NCBI RefSeq assembly: GCF_000379665.1
Contig: NZ_KB903359.1
Location: forward strand, 573,816 to 637,815
DNA length: 64,000 nucleotides
Origin: Butyricimonas synergistica DSM 23225
GTDB lineage: Bacteria; Bacteroidota; Bacteroidia; Bacteroidales; Marinifilaceae
Direction: 5' to 3'
The notes under the pieces were generated by a model, which worked only from the letters and a program-made list of their open reading frames with translations, was not told the DNA's origin and made no database searches. Made by a program: the position numbers and the translations under genes. Shown piece after piece: positions 55,184 to 63,761 of the stretch. Every line of letters starts with the position of its first letter. Position 1 is the first letter of the stretch.

Positions 55184-55993
55184 ATGAGAACTTATAAAAG
55201 AGTTTTATCCATAGCCGGTTCCGATAGTGGCGGAGGTGCCGGGATACAAGCTGATCTGAAAACCATTTCAGCGTGTGGCTGTTTTGCTATGACCGCCATA
55301 ACTACGGTTACCGCGCAGAATACTTTGGGGGTAAAATCAATAGACCCCCTTCCCGTTCGTGTCATTGAAGCACAGATCCGGGCTTGTCTGGATGATATCG
55401 GGGCTAATGCCGTGAAAATCGGTATGCTGCATTCTATCGATGTTATCCGCACGATTGTAAGGGTGTTGCGGGATTACCCCGTGAAACACATCGTGGTCGA
55501 CCCCGTTATGGTTGCCACCTCCAGCGATCTTCTCGTGCAGGAAGAGGCTATCGCGATACTTCAGCAGGAACTTTTCCCGCTAGCATCCGTGATTACCCCG
55601 AACACCTTCGAGATTGAGATATTATCCGGGATGAAAATCAACACGCAGGAAGACTTGTATGCCTCCATTCCGAGAATGAAAAATATAGGCGCCCGTAACA
55701 TACTTCTGAAAGCCGGACACCTGGAATGCGAGGAAATCACCGACGTGCTGGTAGACTACGAGAACAACCGGGAATATCGTTATACCACGAGAAAGATCGA
55801 CACGGTGAACACGCACGGGACAGGCTGTTCTTTATCGTCTGCCGTAGCCGCCTATCTCGCCCACGACTACCCCATGGAGAAAGCCGTGAAAGCAGCCATC
55901 GACTACCTGCACGGGGCAATAGAAATCGCAGCGGAATATAGAATCGGGCACGGACATGGTGCTGTTCATCATTTCTATAAATGGTGGAAATAG
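55184..55993 (+). CDS. thiD: Hydroxymethylpyrimidine (phosphate) kinase ThiD
   Basis: 269 residues, ribokinase fold. [19 protein letters not shown] at the N-terminus and [18 protein letters not shown] near residue 208 (anion hole and catalytic Asp/Cys region) define the family. It phosphorylates HMP twice for thiamine synthesis. No other thi genes are in the window. Confidence 0.95.
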   Translation: MRTYKRVLSIAGSDSGGGAGIQADLKTISACGCFAMTAITTVTAQNTLGVKSIDPLPVRVIEAQIRACLDDIGANAVKIGMLHSIDVIRTIVRVLRDYPVKHIVVDPVMVATSSDLLVQEEAIAILQQELFPLASVITPNTFEIEILSGMKINTQEDLYASIPRMKNIGARNILLKAGHLECEEITDVLVDYENNREYRYTTRKIDTVNTHGTGCSLSSAVAAYLAHDYPMEKAVKAAIDYLHGAIEIAAEYRIGHGHGAVHHFYKWWK

Positions 55994-56028
55994 AGGAAAT
56001 AGTAGATAGTAGGATATAACAGATAAAA

Positions 56029-56048
56029 GGGGCTGTTTGCACAGCCCC
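56029..56048. terminator. Hairpin between convergent thiD and hydrolase genes
   Basis: GGGGCTGT / ACAGCCCC, 4-nt loop, a GC-rich 8-bp stem; no T-tract, so strength is uncertain. Confidence 0.65.
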
Positions 56049-56070
56049 CTCAGTATATAGTGTGTGGTTG

Positions 56071-56655
56071 TCAATGTGTTTTAAACCAACGGAACACGTT
56101 ACGGACAGTCTTGTCCAGCACAAGTGGGTCTTCAAAATATTGAGCGTGGGTTACAGAACCTTCCCATATCGCTAATTTTTCTTCTGCGCGAATTGTGTCA
56201 TACACGCGTCTCGCCGCTTGGTATTCCTTCTCGTTCTCACCACCGTGGATAACGATAGTAGGCACTTTTACTTTTGAAGCCTCTTTCCGCCTGTAACAAC
56301 CAGATACAAGAGCTATTGCCTTCAATCGTTTATCGGCTTCCGTTCCCGCCAATACTTCGTTTGTACCGTTACAAATACCGATGGCGTACAACTTGTCCGG
56401 GTCTACTTCTTCCTTTAAACTCAAGTAATCGATAGCAGCTTTCACGTTCTGCATCTCTTCCAATCCCAATACCACGTACCCGTAATTTGCCAAACGCGTT
56501 GCGTATTGCAACGATACCGGGGTTGTTGAGGTATTCTTGGGTCCTAAAATTATGATAGCCGGTTTCTTCCCTTTTTCTCGTGGGTTGCACAACCATCCTT
56601 TACTGTCTATGCCTTTATCTGTTAAGGTGACGTCCTCGCATCTATAAGTTCTCAT
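56071..56655 (-). CDS. Small alpha/beta hydrolase (dienelactone-hydrolase-like)
   Basis: 194 residues from ATG 56655; an in-frame upstream ATG would add 48 unconserved residues. The nucleophile elbow is GICNG (Cys rather than Ser), as in dienelactone hydrolase; the Asp/His end is in VIHGGENEKEYQAAR and VTHAQYFED. The substrate is unknown. An 8-bp inverted repeat (56655-56662 with 56676-56683) covers the start region. Confidence 0.82.
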   Translation of the reverse strand: MRTYRCEDVTLTDKGIDSKGWLCNPREKGKKPAIIILGPKNTSTTPVSLQYATRLANYGYVVLGLEEMQNVKAAIDYLSLKEEVDPDKLYAIGICNGTNEVLAGTEADKRLKAIALVSGCYRRKEASKVKVPTIVIHGGENEKEYQAARRVYDTIRAEEKLAIWEGSVTHAQYFEDPLVLDKTVRNVFRWFKTH

Positions 56656-57029
56656 ACAAATTTCCGTGTTAAATGAATTTGTACACGAATACGGGAAATA
56701 GACACACAAGGTTACGTTAATAATACAAAAAAAATCGGAAGATATAGTTACACGACACGTAGAGTGTACAATCATACAGAGAACCCATCGTAAACCCAAA
56801 GAAGATTAACCCTAATAATACCTCTCCCTCGTTCTATCTCCGTTTATACTGTATACCTCCTATAATCTTTTATATAGAAACATTAGAGCAAAAACGACCA
56901 CAACACGACAGTGTGAGATTATTACCTTGGATTTTCCTCGGTTTCTCATTGGGTTTTCAGTAAAAACACAGGAAGAAAAAGACAAATCCTATTTGTGTTT
57001 TTTCGATACGGGGAAAAGGGGAAATTCAA
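56656..57029. other. Gene-free AT-rich stretch
   Basis: About 370 bp between the hydrolase start and the rubrerythrin terminator. I see only short hairpins (for example ACAAAT/ATTTGT at 56982-56996 followed by T) and no coding, tRNA or clear promoter signal on either strand. Confidence 0.6.
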
Positions 57030-57074
57030 TAAAAAAAATCGGAGCCATCCTTTGTAAAAAGAAATGGCTCCGAT
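57030..57074 (-). terminator. Terminator of the perR-rubrerythrin operon
   Basis: An 11-bp stem (57038-57048 with 57064-57074); on the minus strand it runs into eight T. Confidence 0.92.
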
Positions 57075-57102
57075 ACATTTATCGGAATCCGAATATTTAA
57101 AA

Positions 57103-57651
57103 CTATTTAAAATAACGGTTATAAAGTCCTTCAAAACCTTTCCCGTGACGTGCTTCATCTTTACACATCTCGTGTACGGTATCATGGATAGCATCCAAAT
57201 CCAACTTTTTAGCTAAAGTAGCGATCCGTTTTTTATCCTCGCAAGCACCAGCCTCGGCTTCCATCCGCTTTTTCAAGTTTGTTTTGGTATCCCACACGCA
57301 CTCGCCTAACAATTCAGCGAATTTGGAAGCGTGTTCTGCTTCTTCCCAAGCGTAACGCTTGAAAGCCTCGGCAATCTCCGGATAACCTTCACGATCAGCT
57401 TGACGGCTCATTGCCAAGTACATGCCGACTTCCGTGCACTCCCCGTTGAAATGTGCTCTCAATCCTTCCAAAACCTCCGGGTCAACACCTTGGGCTACAC
57501 CGATACGATGCTCGTCAACAAACGTAAGGGCACCTTCCGTCTCTACCAATTCTTTGAATTTGCTTTTCGGTTGTTTACATTGAGGACAAAATTCAGGAGC
57601 TTCATCTCCCTCGTGAACGTAGCCACATACAGAACAAATAAATTTTTTCAT
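57103..57651 (-). CDS. Reverse rubrerythrin (NADH peroxidase type)
   Basis: 182 residues: an N-terminal rubredoxin-type Fe(Cys)4 site (CSVC at 6-9, CPQC at 22-25) followed by a ferritin-like di-iron domain with two E..EExxH-type half-sites ([27 protein letters not shown] and [17 protein letters not shown]). The rubredoxin domain in front marks the reverse type. It reduces hydrogen peroxide in anaerobes. It lies 24 bp downstream of the Fur-family regulator, so is almost surely under its control. Confidence 0.95.
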   Translation of the reverse strand: MKKFICSVCGYVHEGDEAPEFCPQCKQPKSKFKELVETEGALTFVDEHRIGVAQGVDPEVLEGLRAHFNGECTEVGMYLAMSRQADREGYPEIAEAFKRYAWEEAEHASKFAELLGECVWDTKTNLKKRMEAEAGACEDKKRIATLAKKLDLDAIHDTVHEMCKDEARHGKGFEGLYNRYFK

Positions 57652-57675
57652 AACGCACTCTTTTTAATGAATTAA

Positions 57676-58107
57676 TTATATGATTTTTCCTTTCTCTTCC
57701 GCACATTTCTTGCAATACCCTTTATAATAAAGGTGTGTTTCCGTGATTATCAACTCCCCCACTCCTTCCAACACGATTGCGTCCCGGTTCTCTATCGGAA
57801 TATCGTACACGCACCCGCATCCCAAGCACATGAAATGGGCATGATCGCTCGTGTCAATATCAAACCGCACATTTTTTTCGTCGATCACGAGAGCCTTCAC
57901 TGCCCCTTGCTCCATGAACAGGCGCATGGTGTTGTACACCGTTGTTTTCGACAACGTGGGCATCACCGGGTACAACGCACCGTATATCTCATCAGCCGTG
58001 GGATGTACCCTGTTTGCCATAAGATAATCCATGATAGCCATTCGCTGCACGGACGGCTTTATATCATATCGTTGCATATACTCTCTCGTGTCTTGAATTG
58101 TATTCAT
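57676..58107 (-). CDS. Fur-family peroxide-response regulator (PerR-like)
   Basis: 143 residues: winged helix (1-80, RMAIMDYLMANRVHPTADEIYGALYPVMPTLSKTTVYNTMRLF), then the metal-binding region with HAHFMC, CGC and a C-terminal CKKC zinc site. The neighbourhood (rubrerythrin) fits PerR rather than Fur or Zur, but subtype is inferred. A perfect palindrome at its own promoter suggests autoregulation. Confidence 0.92.
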   Translation of the reverse strand: MNTIQDTREYMQRYDIKPSVQRMAIMDYLMANRVHPTADEIYGALYPVMPTLSKTTVYNTMRLFMEQGAVKALVIDEKNVRFDIDTSDHAHFMCLGCGCVYDIPIENRDAIVLEGVGELIITETHLYYKGYCKKCAEEKGKII

Positions 58108-58111
58108 TTCT

Positions 58112-58132
58112 AATTTGTAATTATTACAAATT
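58112..58132. promoter_or_regulatory. PerR/Fur box
   Basis: AATTTGTAAT-T-ATTACAAATT: perfect 10-1-10 palindrome with the 7-1-7 Fur-family core TGTAATTATTACA. It overlaps the -7 box TAAATTTG (58127-58134, minus) and ends 5 bp before the perR ATG. Confidence 0.82.
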
Positions 58133-58199
58133 TATATCAAGTGCAAATATCGTTATCTTTTTTATAATCGCAACGAATTCTAGTTGATTTTGTCGTAAT

Positions 58200-58214
58200 T
58201 TAGAAATATTCTAA
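58200..58214. promoter_or_regulatory. Palindrome in the perR/receptor divergent gap
   Basis: TTAGAA-ATA-TTCTAA; a second palindrome CGGGAA-A-TTCCCG lies at 58224-58236 and a GGGTGA/TCACCC hairpin follows near 58250. Possible operators for the rightward transcript. Confidence 0.4.
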
Positions 58215-58317
58215 TTTTCATACCGGGAAATTCCCGTGTAATTACCGGGTGATACGATGTAAGTCACCCATAATAATAGTTTTTTCTTTCTCTTTCAATT
58301 ATTAGCTAATATTTTTA

Positions 58318-58325
58318 TAGATTTG
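58318..58325 (+). promoter_or_regulatory. -7 box of the receptor operon
   Basis: TAGATTTG with TTTC 21 bp upstream (58293-58296). It lies only 5 bp before the ATG at 58330, so either that ORF is leaderless or starts further in. Confidence 0.55.
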
Positions 58326-58329
58326 CAGT

Positions 58330-58665
58330 ATGTTTTTCATAGGACCATCAGTCAATATATTCGTGTACCTGCTTGTTTCTGCTTTTTTCGTGGTCTGTTT
58401 CTACTCGAAAAGCGAGGCAAAGCACCCGGGAGTTCTTCCGGGGAATGTCGTTCATGTTTATCATTTCACAACAAACGAGGAGGTTCATTACCACGAGGTA
58501 CACAAAGAACAAAAAAGGACTGAAGTCAAGAAAACATTTATTCCGGTCTACGACAGTCATGAATGGCTATCGTACACACCACCGGCGGAGTATAAAAATC
58601 CCCGTTTAACCCTAAAAACGTTGAGAGCGCCCCCGACGTGTCCTTGTTTAACTATGTCCATTTAA
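58330..58665 (+). CDS. Small membrane-anchored protein upstream of a TonB receptor
   Basis: 111 residues: a hydrophobic helix (about 7-25, VNIFVYLLVSAFFVVCFY), then a polar His-rich tail (VHVYHFTTNEEVHYHEVHKEQ) ending in LRAPPTCPCLTMSI with two Cys. The His/Cys content suggests metal handling at the envelope, as an inference only. The -7 box abuts the ATG, so a leaderless start or an internal GTG (58363) is possible. It is 57 bp before the receptor ATG (18 bp before an alternative one), same strand. Confidence 0.58.
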   Translation: MFFIGPSVNIFVYLLVSAFFVVCFYSKSEAKHPGVLPGNVVHVYHFTTNEEVHYHEVHKEQKRTEVKKTFIPVYDSHEWLSYTPPAEYKNPRLTLKTLRAPPTCPCLTMSI

Positions 58666-58722
58666 AAATTTATTACAGGACAAATGACAGACACGTTTAA
58701 TCATTTATTCATTGATAAAAAT

Positions 58723-60858
58723 ATGCGAAAACTATATAGTACAGCGCTATTATTGACACTTTGCGGTACTTTATCAGCTCAACGTTCAGCGGTCGTGCAG
58801 ACAAACGATTCCACGTTCAGCGCGATCAAGCAATTGCAGGAAGTGACTATTAGCGCCGAAAAAAGAGAATTGTCTATCAGCGAGATACCCATTGCCTTGA
58901 GCGTGATCTCGGGTAAATACTTGCTGAACGAGAATAACCCGGACTTGCGCAACCTGTCGGGAAGAATCCCAAACTTTTATATGCAGGAAGGCGGGTTGAA
59001 ACTCTCTACCCCACTTTACGTGCGAGGAATCGGGACGGTTTCGGGAACGCCACCCGTCGGGCTGTACGTGGACGGGGTGCCGGTATTCGACAAGAATGCT
59101 TTTATTTTCGATCTCTACGATATTAAACAAATCGAGGTATTGAGAGGTCCGCAAACCACTCTCTACGGGCGAAACAGTATTATTGGGCTGATAAATATCA
59201 GAACGAACCCACCTGCCGAGACCTTCTCGTTACAGGCGAAAGCCGGGGTTTCGAGTTACAACTCTCAGAATTATATGCTCACGGCAAATCTCCCCCTCCG
59301 AGATTACTTGTATAATAAGGTATCCTTTTCGTACAACCGAACGGACGGGTATTTCAAGAACGATTTCACGGGCGGAAAACCTAACAAATCCGATTCGTAC
59401 AACGTGCGTTACCAGGGGCGGCTGCACACGAACGACACGTGGCAGGTTACCTTGGGGGCGAACTACAACCATAGTTTCGACGACGGGTACGCTTACCATG
59501 CCATCGATTCATTGAAAGTTCACCGCTACCGGGTAAATTACAATGCCAACGCTTCCTACAAGCGGGATTTGGCTTCAGCTTACCTGAATGCCCGTAAACT
59601 TTTCGACCGGACCGCATTGAGCTGGATTACATCCTATTCGTGGACGAAAGACGAGCAAGAACTAGATGCCGATTTTACATTCCATGACGTGTTTCAAAAC
59701 CAGAAAGAGTCGAAGCAAAATCTGGTGACTCAAGAGATCAATTACCAATCCACGGCAAGCGAAAAACTCGATTGGACAATCGGGACGTTCGGGTTCTACA
59801 AGGACTTGACGAACGATTATCTCGCCACGTTCGGTGCGGAACGTAAATTATTGCTTCCTCTCAACTTGGACAAGACGCTGTATTACAACAATACGAACAC
59901 GTGGGGCATAGCGGGTTACGGGCAGGTTACTCTCAAGAATATACTTCCTGGGTTGTTTATCACCGTGGGATTGCGGTACGATTACGAGAAAGCGTCCCTT
60001 GATTACCGGGATAGTTTGTTATTCCACGGGGCTAAAGATTTCTCCGGCTACCACGATTGGGAGGAGGACAACTCGTATAGTGCCTGGTTGCCTAAATTCT
60101 CCGTTCTGAAGAAGTGGAACACGCGACTCTCCGCTTATGCCAGCGTTTCCAAGGGATACAAGGCGGGCGGTTATAATATCATTGCGAATGACATGACCTC
60201 ACAAGTCGTGAAGTTGGAGTATGACAAAGAAACTCTTTGGAATTACGAGATCGGGACAAAATACTTCAGCCGAAACGGGCGTTTCAACGTGAACGCAGCT
60301 CTTTTCTATATTGATTGGAAAGACCAGCAAATCTTCGTGATGGAGATGATGGGACCTAGCATCAAGAATGCCGGGGATGCCCGCAGTTTTGGAGCAGAAA
60401 TGGATTTGACGTGGGAATGCTTGCCCCACTTGACTTATTTCCTTGCAGCGGGTTACAGTAATTCGGAATATTACCACCATCTGACGAAGGAGTACGAGGG
60501 TAACAGGATCGTGATGGCTCCCGAATTTACCATGAACACGGGATTTTCCTACCAAAAGAAAGTAGATATATCCTTGTTCAAGTCTTTCATGGCATCCACT
60601 TCCGTGACTGGTTTCGGAAAACAGTATTTTGATGAAGCAAATACCTTGAAACAGAATCCTTACTTCCTGTGGAACATGGATTTCGGTGTTTCCGGGAAAT
60701 ACATAGACTTTCACCTGTGGGGGAAAAATATCTTGAATAAAGCCTTTTTCTGCTACATGTTTAACAGTCCGGTAGGCAAAAATCTACCCGAATACCTGAA
60801 TTCCGGTCAATCCGGAGCTCCTTCTCGATTCGGGGCATCAATAACTATTAAAATTTAA
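58723..60858 (+). CDS. TonB-dependent siderophore/metal-type receptor
   Basis: 711 residues from ATG 58723, where MRKLYSTALLLTLCGTLSAQ is a clean signal peptide; an in-frame ATG at 58684, with AGGA before it, would add 13 residues and stays possible. The plug (about 40-160) has LQEVTISAEKRE, LYVRGIGTVSGTPPVGLYVDGVPV and IEVLRGPQTTLYGRNSIIGLINI; the barrel follows to ITIKI. There is no carboxypeptidase-like domain, unlike the receptor at 11052, and it resembles FyuA/pesticin-type receptors. Ligand unknown; the iron/peroxide neighbours suggest a metal complex. Confidence 0.9.
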   Translation: MRKLYSTALLLTLCGTLSAQRSAVVQTNDSTFSAIKQLQEVTISAEKRELSISEIPIALSVISGKYLLNENNPDLRNLSGRIPNFYMQEGGLKLSTPLYVRGIGTVSGTPPVGLYVDGVPVFDKNAFIFDLYDIKQIEVLRGPQTTLYGRNSIIGLINIRTNPPAETFSLQAKAGVSSYNSQNYMLTANLPLRDYLYNKVSFSYNRTDGYFKNDFTGGKPNKSDSYNVRYQGRLHTNDTWQVTLGANYNHSFDDGYAYHAIDSLKVHRYRVNYNANASYKRDLASAYLNARKLFDRTALSWITSYSWTKDEQELDADFTFHDVFQNQKESKQNLVTQEINYQSTASEKLDWTIGTFGFYKDLTNDYLATFGAERKLLLPLNLDKTLYYNNTNTWGIAGYGQVTLKNILPGLFITVGLRYDYEKASLDYRDSLLFHGAKDFSGYHDWEEDNSYSAWLPKFSVLKKWNTRLSAYASVSKGYKAGGYNIIANDMTSQVVKLEYDKETLWNYEIGTKYFSRNGRFNVNAALFYIDWKDQQIFVMEMMGPSIKNAGDARSFGAEMDLTWECLPHLTYFLAAGYSNSEYYHHLTKEYEGNRIVMAPEFTMNTGFSYQKKVDISLFKSFMASTSVTGFGKQYFDEANTLKQNPYFLWNMDFGVSGKYIDFHLWGKNILNKAFFCYMFNSPVGKNLPEYLNSGQSGAPSRFGASITIKI

Positions 60859-60884
60859 ACGACAAATCTTTAATTAATCTAAGT

Positions 60885-61499
60885 ATGAAAAACAAATTAA
60901 TGTATCTAGTGGCTGTGTTATTTGCGGCGTGTGTAGGGTTCTCATCTTGTGGTGATGACGATGATGATGATATCCCCGTAGAATTTTCAGGAACCTGGAA
61001 GTTTGATAAAACTCATTTTGTTTTCGATTATTCTGAAGAAAATATTACAATTCCCAGCATGGATCCTATGACTCCTCAAGAAATAACTAATACGGTTATT
61101 CAATTGGGAAATGAAAAAATGGGAGAATATTTCACAGGAATTCGGTTTGATTCTAAAAAGGACCTTACAATCTTGATGAAAATAGATGGAGCAAATAAAG
61201 AGTTAAGTGCAACATACGTAGTACAAAAATCGAAGATTGATGTTACACTTAATAAAGATGAACTAAGTGTACTTGTAGGAAAGGATATACCAATGATGCC
61301 TGCTATTAGTTTAATATACGAGATGGGAACTACCGATCTAACTCTTTTTATTGATAAAACATATATTCAGACTCTATTGTCTATCGTAGATAACCTTGAT
61401 TTAGATTTATCAATGCAGGAGCAATTAATTTTTACAGCTGCTAAAGCGATTTTGAATAAAACCACGACACTCGAAATTGGAGCAACTCTTAAGCGCTAA
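60885..61499 (+). CDS. Putative surface lipoprotein downstream of the receptor
   Basis: 204 residues: lipobox FSSC (Cys22) followed by GDDDDDD, an acidic run like the Bacteroidetes surface-export signal. The body resembles a lipocalin-like calycin (FSGTWKFDKTHFVF start, several strands), function unknown. It is AT-rich compared with the receptor 26 bp upstream and may be its partner lipoprotein. Confidence 0.8.
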   Translation: MKNKLMYLVAVLFAACVGFSSCGDDDDDDIPVEFSGTWKFDKTHFVFDYSEENITIPSMDPMTPQEITNTVIQLGNEKMGEYFTGIRFDSKKDLTILMKIDGANKELSATYVVQKSKIDVTLNKDELSVLVGKDIPMMPAISLIYEMGTTDLTLFIDKTYIQTLLSIVDNLDLDLSMQEQLIFTAAKAILNKTTTLEIGATLKR

Positions 61500-61509
61500 T
61501 TAATACCTT

Positions 61510-61542
61510 TCCCCGGCACATCGGTGACCGGGGATTTTTTTT
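61510..61542 (+). terminator. Terminator after the lipoprotein gene
   Basis: TCCCCGG (61510-61516) / CCGGGGA (61528-61534), then eight T. Confidence 0.9.
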
Positions 61543-61770
61543 AATTTCTCAACGTACCGTATTGTTTTTATATACTTCTAAGTATTTCTCTCGAAATATT
61601 TATTATCTGTTTTTCGTCTTCTCACCCGCTGTTTTCTAGGCTTCTCTCCTATTTTCGTATTTATACCTCCCTAAAAATTTTTCCGAATAATGAAACTTTT
61701 TTTATAACTTATCGTTTCTATCTAATAGAATCACTAAATTTAAAAACAGTTTAATTTAAAACATAAGAAT

Positions 61771-62427
61771 ATGAAACCAGAAGAATTCAAAGATTTAGAC
61801 GTGTTGATGTCATCTGATATAATTAATAAAAGAGGTGCAGACAATAAATTTCAATTACCGACCTTACCTTACAAAGAAAACGCTTTAGAACCCTATATCA
61901 GCGAGAGAACGATCCAATACCATTATGGTAAACATCTTGCTACCTACATCACGAACATGAACAATTTGATTGCCGGAACGGAATTTGAAAAAATGTGCCT
62001 GGAAGGTATCGTGGTCAAGTCCGAGGGCGGAATATTCAACAATGCCGCGCAGACTTACAACCATATATTCTATTTTGAAACCTTCCAACCGCACAATGTC
62101 GCAAAGACTACCCCTACCGGTAAAGTGAAAGAATTGATCGATAAATCTTTCGGTAGCTTCGATACTTTTAAAGAAGCTTTCGCGAAAGCAGCCACTACCT
62201 TATTCGGTTCAGGATGGGGATGGTTGGTTGTTGGCAAAGACGGGAAACTGGAAATCATGCAGACAAGCAATGCCGACACCCCATTGAAACATGGTAAGAA
62301 ACCGATACTAACAATCGACGTTTGGGAACACGCTTATTACCTGGATACCCAAAACGCCCGCCCGAAATATATCGAGAACTACTGGAATATCATCAACTGG
62401 GACGTTGTCAACAAACGATTGGCATAA
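61771..62427 (+). CDS. sodB: Iron/manganese superoxide dismutase
   Basis: 218 residues with an N-terminal extension of about 25 residues before the usual FQLPTLPYKENALEPYIS. Metal ligands are His in YHYGKH, His in TYNHIFYF, and Asp/His in DVWEHAYY; the AAQTYNH Gln points to the Fe-type, as in Bacteroides enzymes that work with either metal. No signal peptide. The 229 bp between the upstream terminator and this gene hold no clear consensus promoter. Confidence 0.95.
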   Translation: MKPEEFKDLDVLMSSDIINKRGADNKFQLPTLPYKENALEPYISERTIQYHYGKHLATYITNMNNLIAGTEFEKMCLEGIVVKSEGGIFNNAAQTYNHIFYFETFQPHNVAKTTPTGKVKELIDKSFGSFDTFKEAFAKAATTLFGSGWGWLVVGKDGKLEIMQTSNADTPLKHGKKPILTIDVWEHAYYLDTQNARPKYIENYWNIINWDVVNKRLA

Positions 62428-62434
62428 TACGAAT

Positions 62435-62499
62435 CTATAAAATAACAAGGTCGTAAAATTAATGATAAACATTGATTTTACGACCTTGTTATTTTATAG
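62435..62499. terminator. Perfect 25-bp inverted repeat, bidirectional terminator
   Basis: Arms at 62435-62459 and 62475-62499 are exact complements with a 15-nt loop, and end in A/T-rich sequence on both sides. It separates convergent sodB and the ATPase gene and is unusually long for a terminator. Confidence 0.9.
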
Positions 62500-62504
62500 C
62501 CCGT

Positions 62505-63635
62505 TCAATAATTTGCGTTCAACCAAATGGCAAAAAATTTGTCATACACGGCATATGTCCCGTGCTCGGACGTGATAAAATCTTTTTCCAACAATCCTTT
62601 TAGTGCAGCTTGCACGGAACTCGGCGAGGTAAGTTTGTATTTTTTCACAAATGCCCCGGAAGTAATGTTAGTCGCTTTCCCCTCCTTGGAAATGGAAACA
62701 AGCAAGCCTTTTTGACGTTCGGGCAATCTGAAGAGAGTTTCCTCGTAGTTGTATCTGTAGCTGCTGATAATACTTTCCTGGGCTATCTCTATCATTTTCT
62801 CGCAACATTCCTCACCCTTCTCTGTCAACATGAAAAGAGTGTTGAACATCTTCTGGATATACCACGTGATTCCCTCGAAACGCCTATAAACGGTTTCCAC
62901 GATTCCATCAGCGATCTTTTTACCCGCTTTCTCGAAATGGCAACGAACGAATGCTGTATATTTATCAATATCAATACATTCCAAATACATCATCGATACG
63001 CTTTGATAAAAAGGACGGGACGCACTCAAGAACATATTTCCCATTACGTGCCGTTGACTACCGGCAAAAATGAACCGGGCATTCGTGCAGTGTTGAACGT
63101 GCGTTCTCAATAAAGCTTCCACGTTATCTTCCGGGTAAGAAGCTATTTGCTGAAATTCATCAATAGCCACAATACACGGTTTACCTGCTGCTTTCAGATA
63201 CTTGAAAATCTCGTCCAGCGTGACATCCGAGTCATGTATATCTCCTAACTGCACATTGAAAGAGGGATTACCCGAAACATCGAAAGAAATTCCTGTTTGC
63301 AATGTCTTCACGCAACGGATGAAAGTTTCCAGGGCTTTTCTGCCAAAGGGTTTCAATTGCTCTACGATTACTTTACTCAAGGAAAACACGAAATCCCGCA
63401 AAGACTTCGTGGCATATATATCCACGAAAAACGTGTAATATTCCTTGCTTATTTCATGCCGGGCAAAACAATGCATAATTAATCCGGTCTTCCCCATTCT
63501 TCGAGTCGAAATTAAAGCAAGATTGTTACCGTTAGCCACCTGTCTTACTAATTCCTCGCTTTCAAGCTCCCGATCGCAAAAATATTCCGCTGACACGTAT
63601 CCTCCTGTCACGAACGGATTGTTTACTTGTACCAT
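62505..63635 (-). CDS. P-loop AAA-type ATPase with C-terminal winged helix
   Basis: 376 residues from ATG 63635 (an upstream ATG adds 7). Walker A is STRRMGKTG near residue 45 and Walker B CIVAIDEFQQI near residue 155; the arginine-sensor region is FIFAGSQRHVM. Residues about 300-376 form a winged helix (KGLLVSISKEGKATNITSGAFVKKYKLTSPSSVQAALKGLLEKDFI). This is the STAND-like archaeal-type ATPase family of unknown partner, common in Bacteroidetes. A -7 box TATCTTTG is at 63661-63668 (minus). Confidence 0.88.
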   Translation of the reverse strand: MVQVNNPFVTGGYVSAEYFCDRELESEELVRQVANGNNLALISTRRMGKTGLIMHCFARHEISKEYYTFFVDIYATKSLRDFVFSLSKVIVEQLKPFGRKALETFIRCVKTLQTGISFDVSGNPSFNVQLGDIHDSDVTLDEIFKYLKAAGKPCIVAIDEFQQIASYPEDNVEALLRTHVQHCTNARFIFAGSQRHVMGNMFLSASRPFYQSVSMMYLECIDIDKYTAFVRCHFEKAGKKIADGIVETVYRRFEGITWYIQKMFNTLFMLTEKGEECCEKMIEIAQESIISSYRYNYEETLFRLPERQKGLLVSISKEGKATNITSGAFVKKYKLTSPSSVQAALKGLLEKDFITSEHGTYAVYDKFFAIWLNANY

Positions 63636-63704
63636 AAAACGTAATTTTATTCTCAATACGCAAAGATAATAATTATCTTATAATAATTGAATCCCATCTA
63701 CACG

Positions 63705-63732
63705 AAAAAGAGGTCAGAATAACCTGACCTCT
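63705..63732 (-). terminator. Terminator after the S46 peptidase gene
   Basis: AGAGGTCAG (63709-63717) / CTGACCTCT (63724-63732); on the minus strand it is followed by five T. Confidence 0.9.
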
Positions 63733-63761
63733 CGAATATAAAATACGATCTGAAATATATT

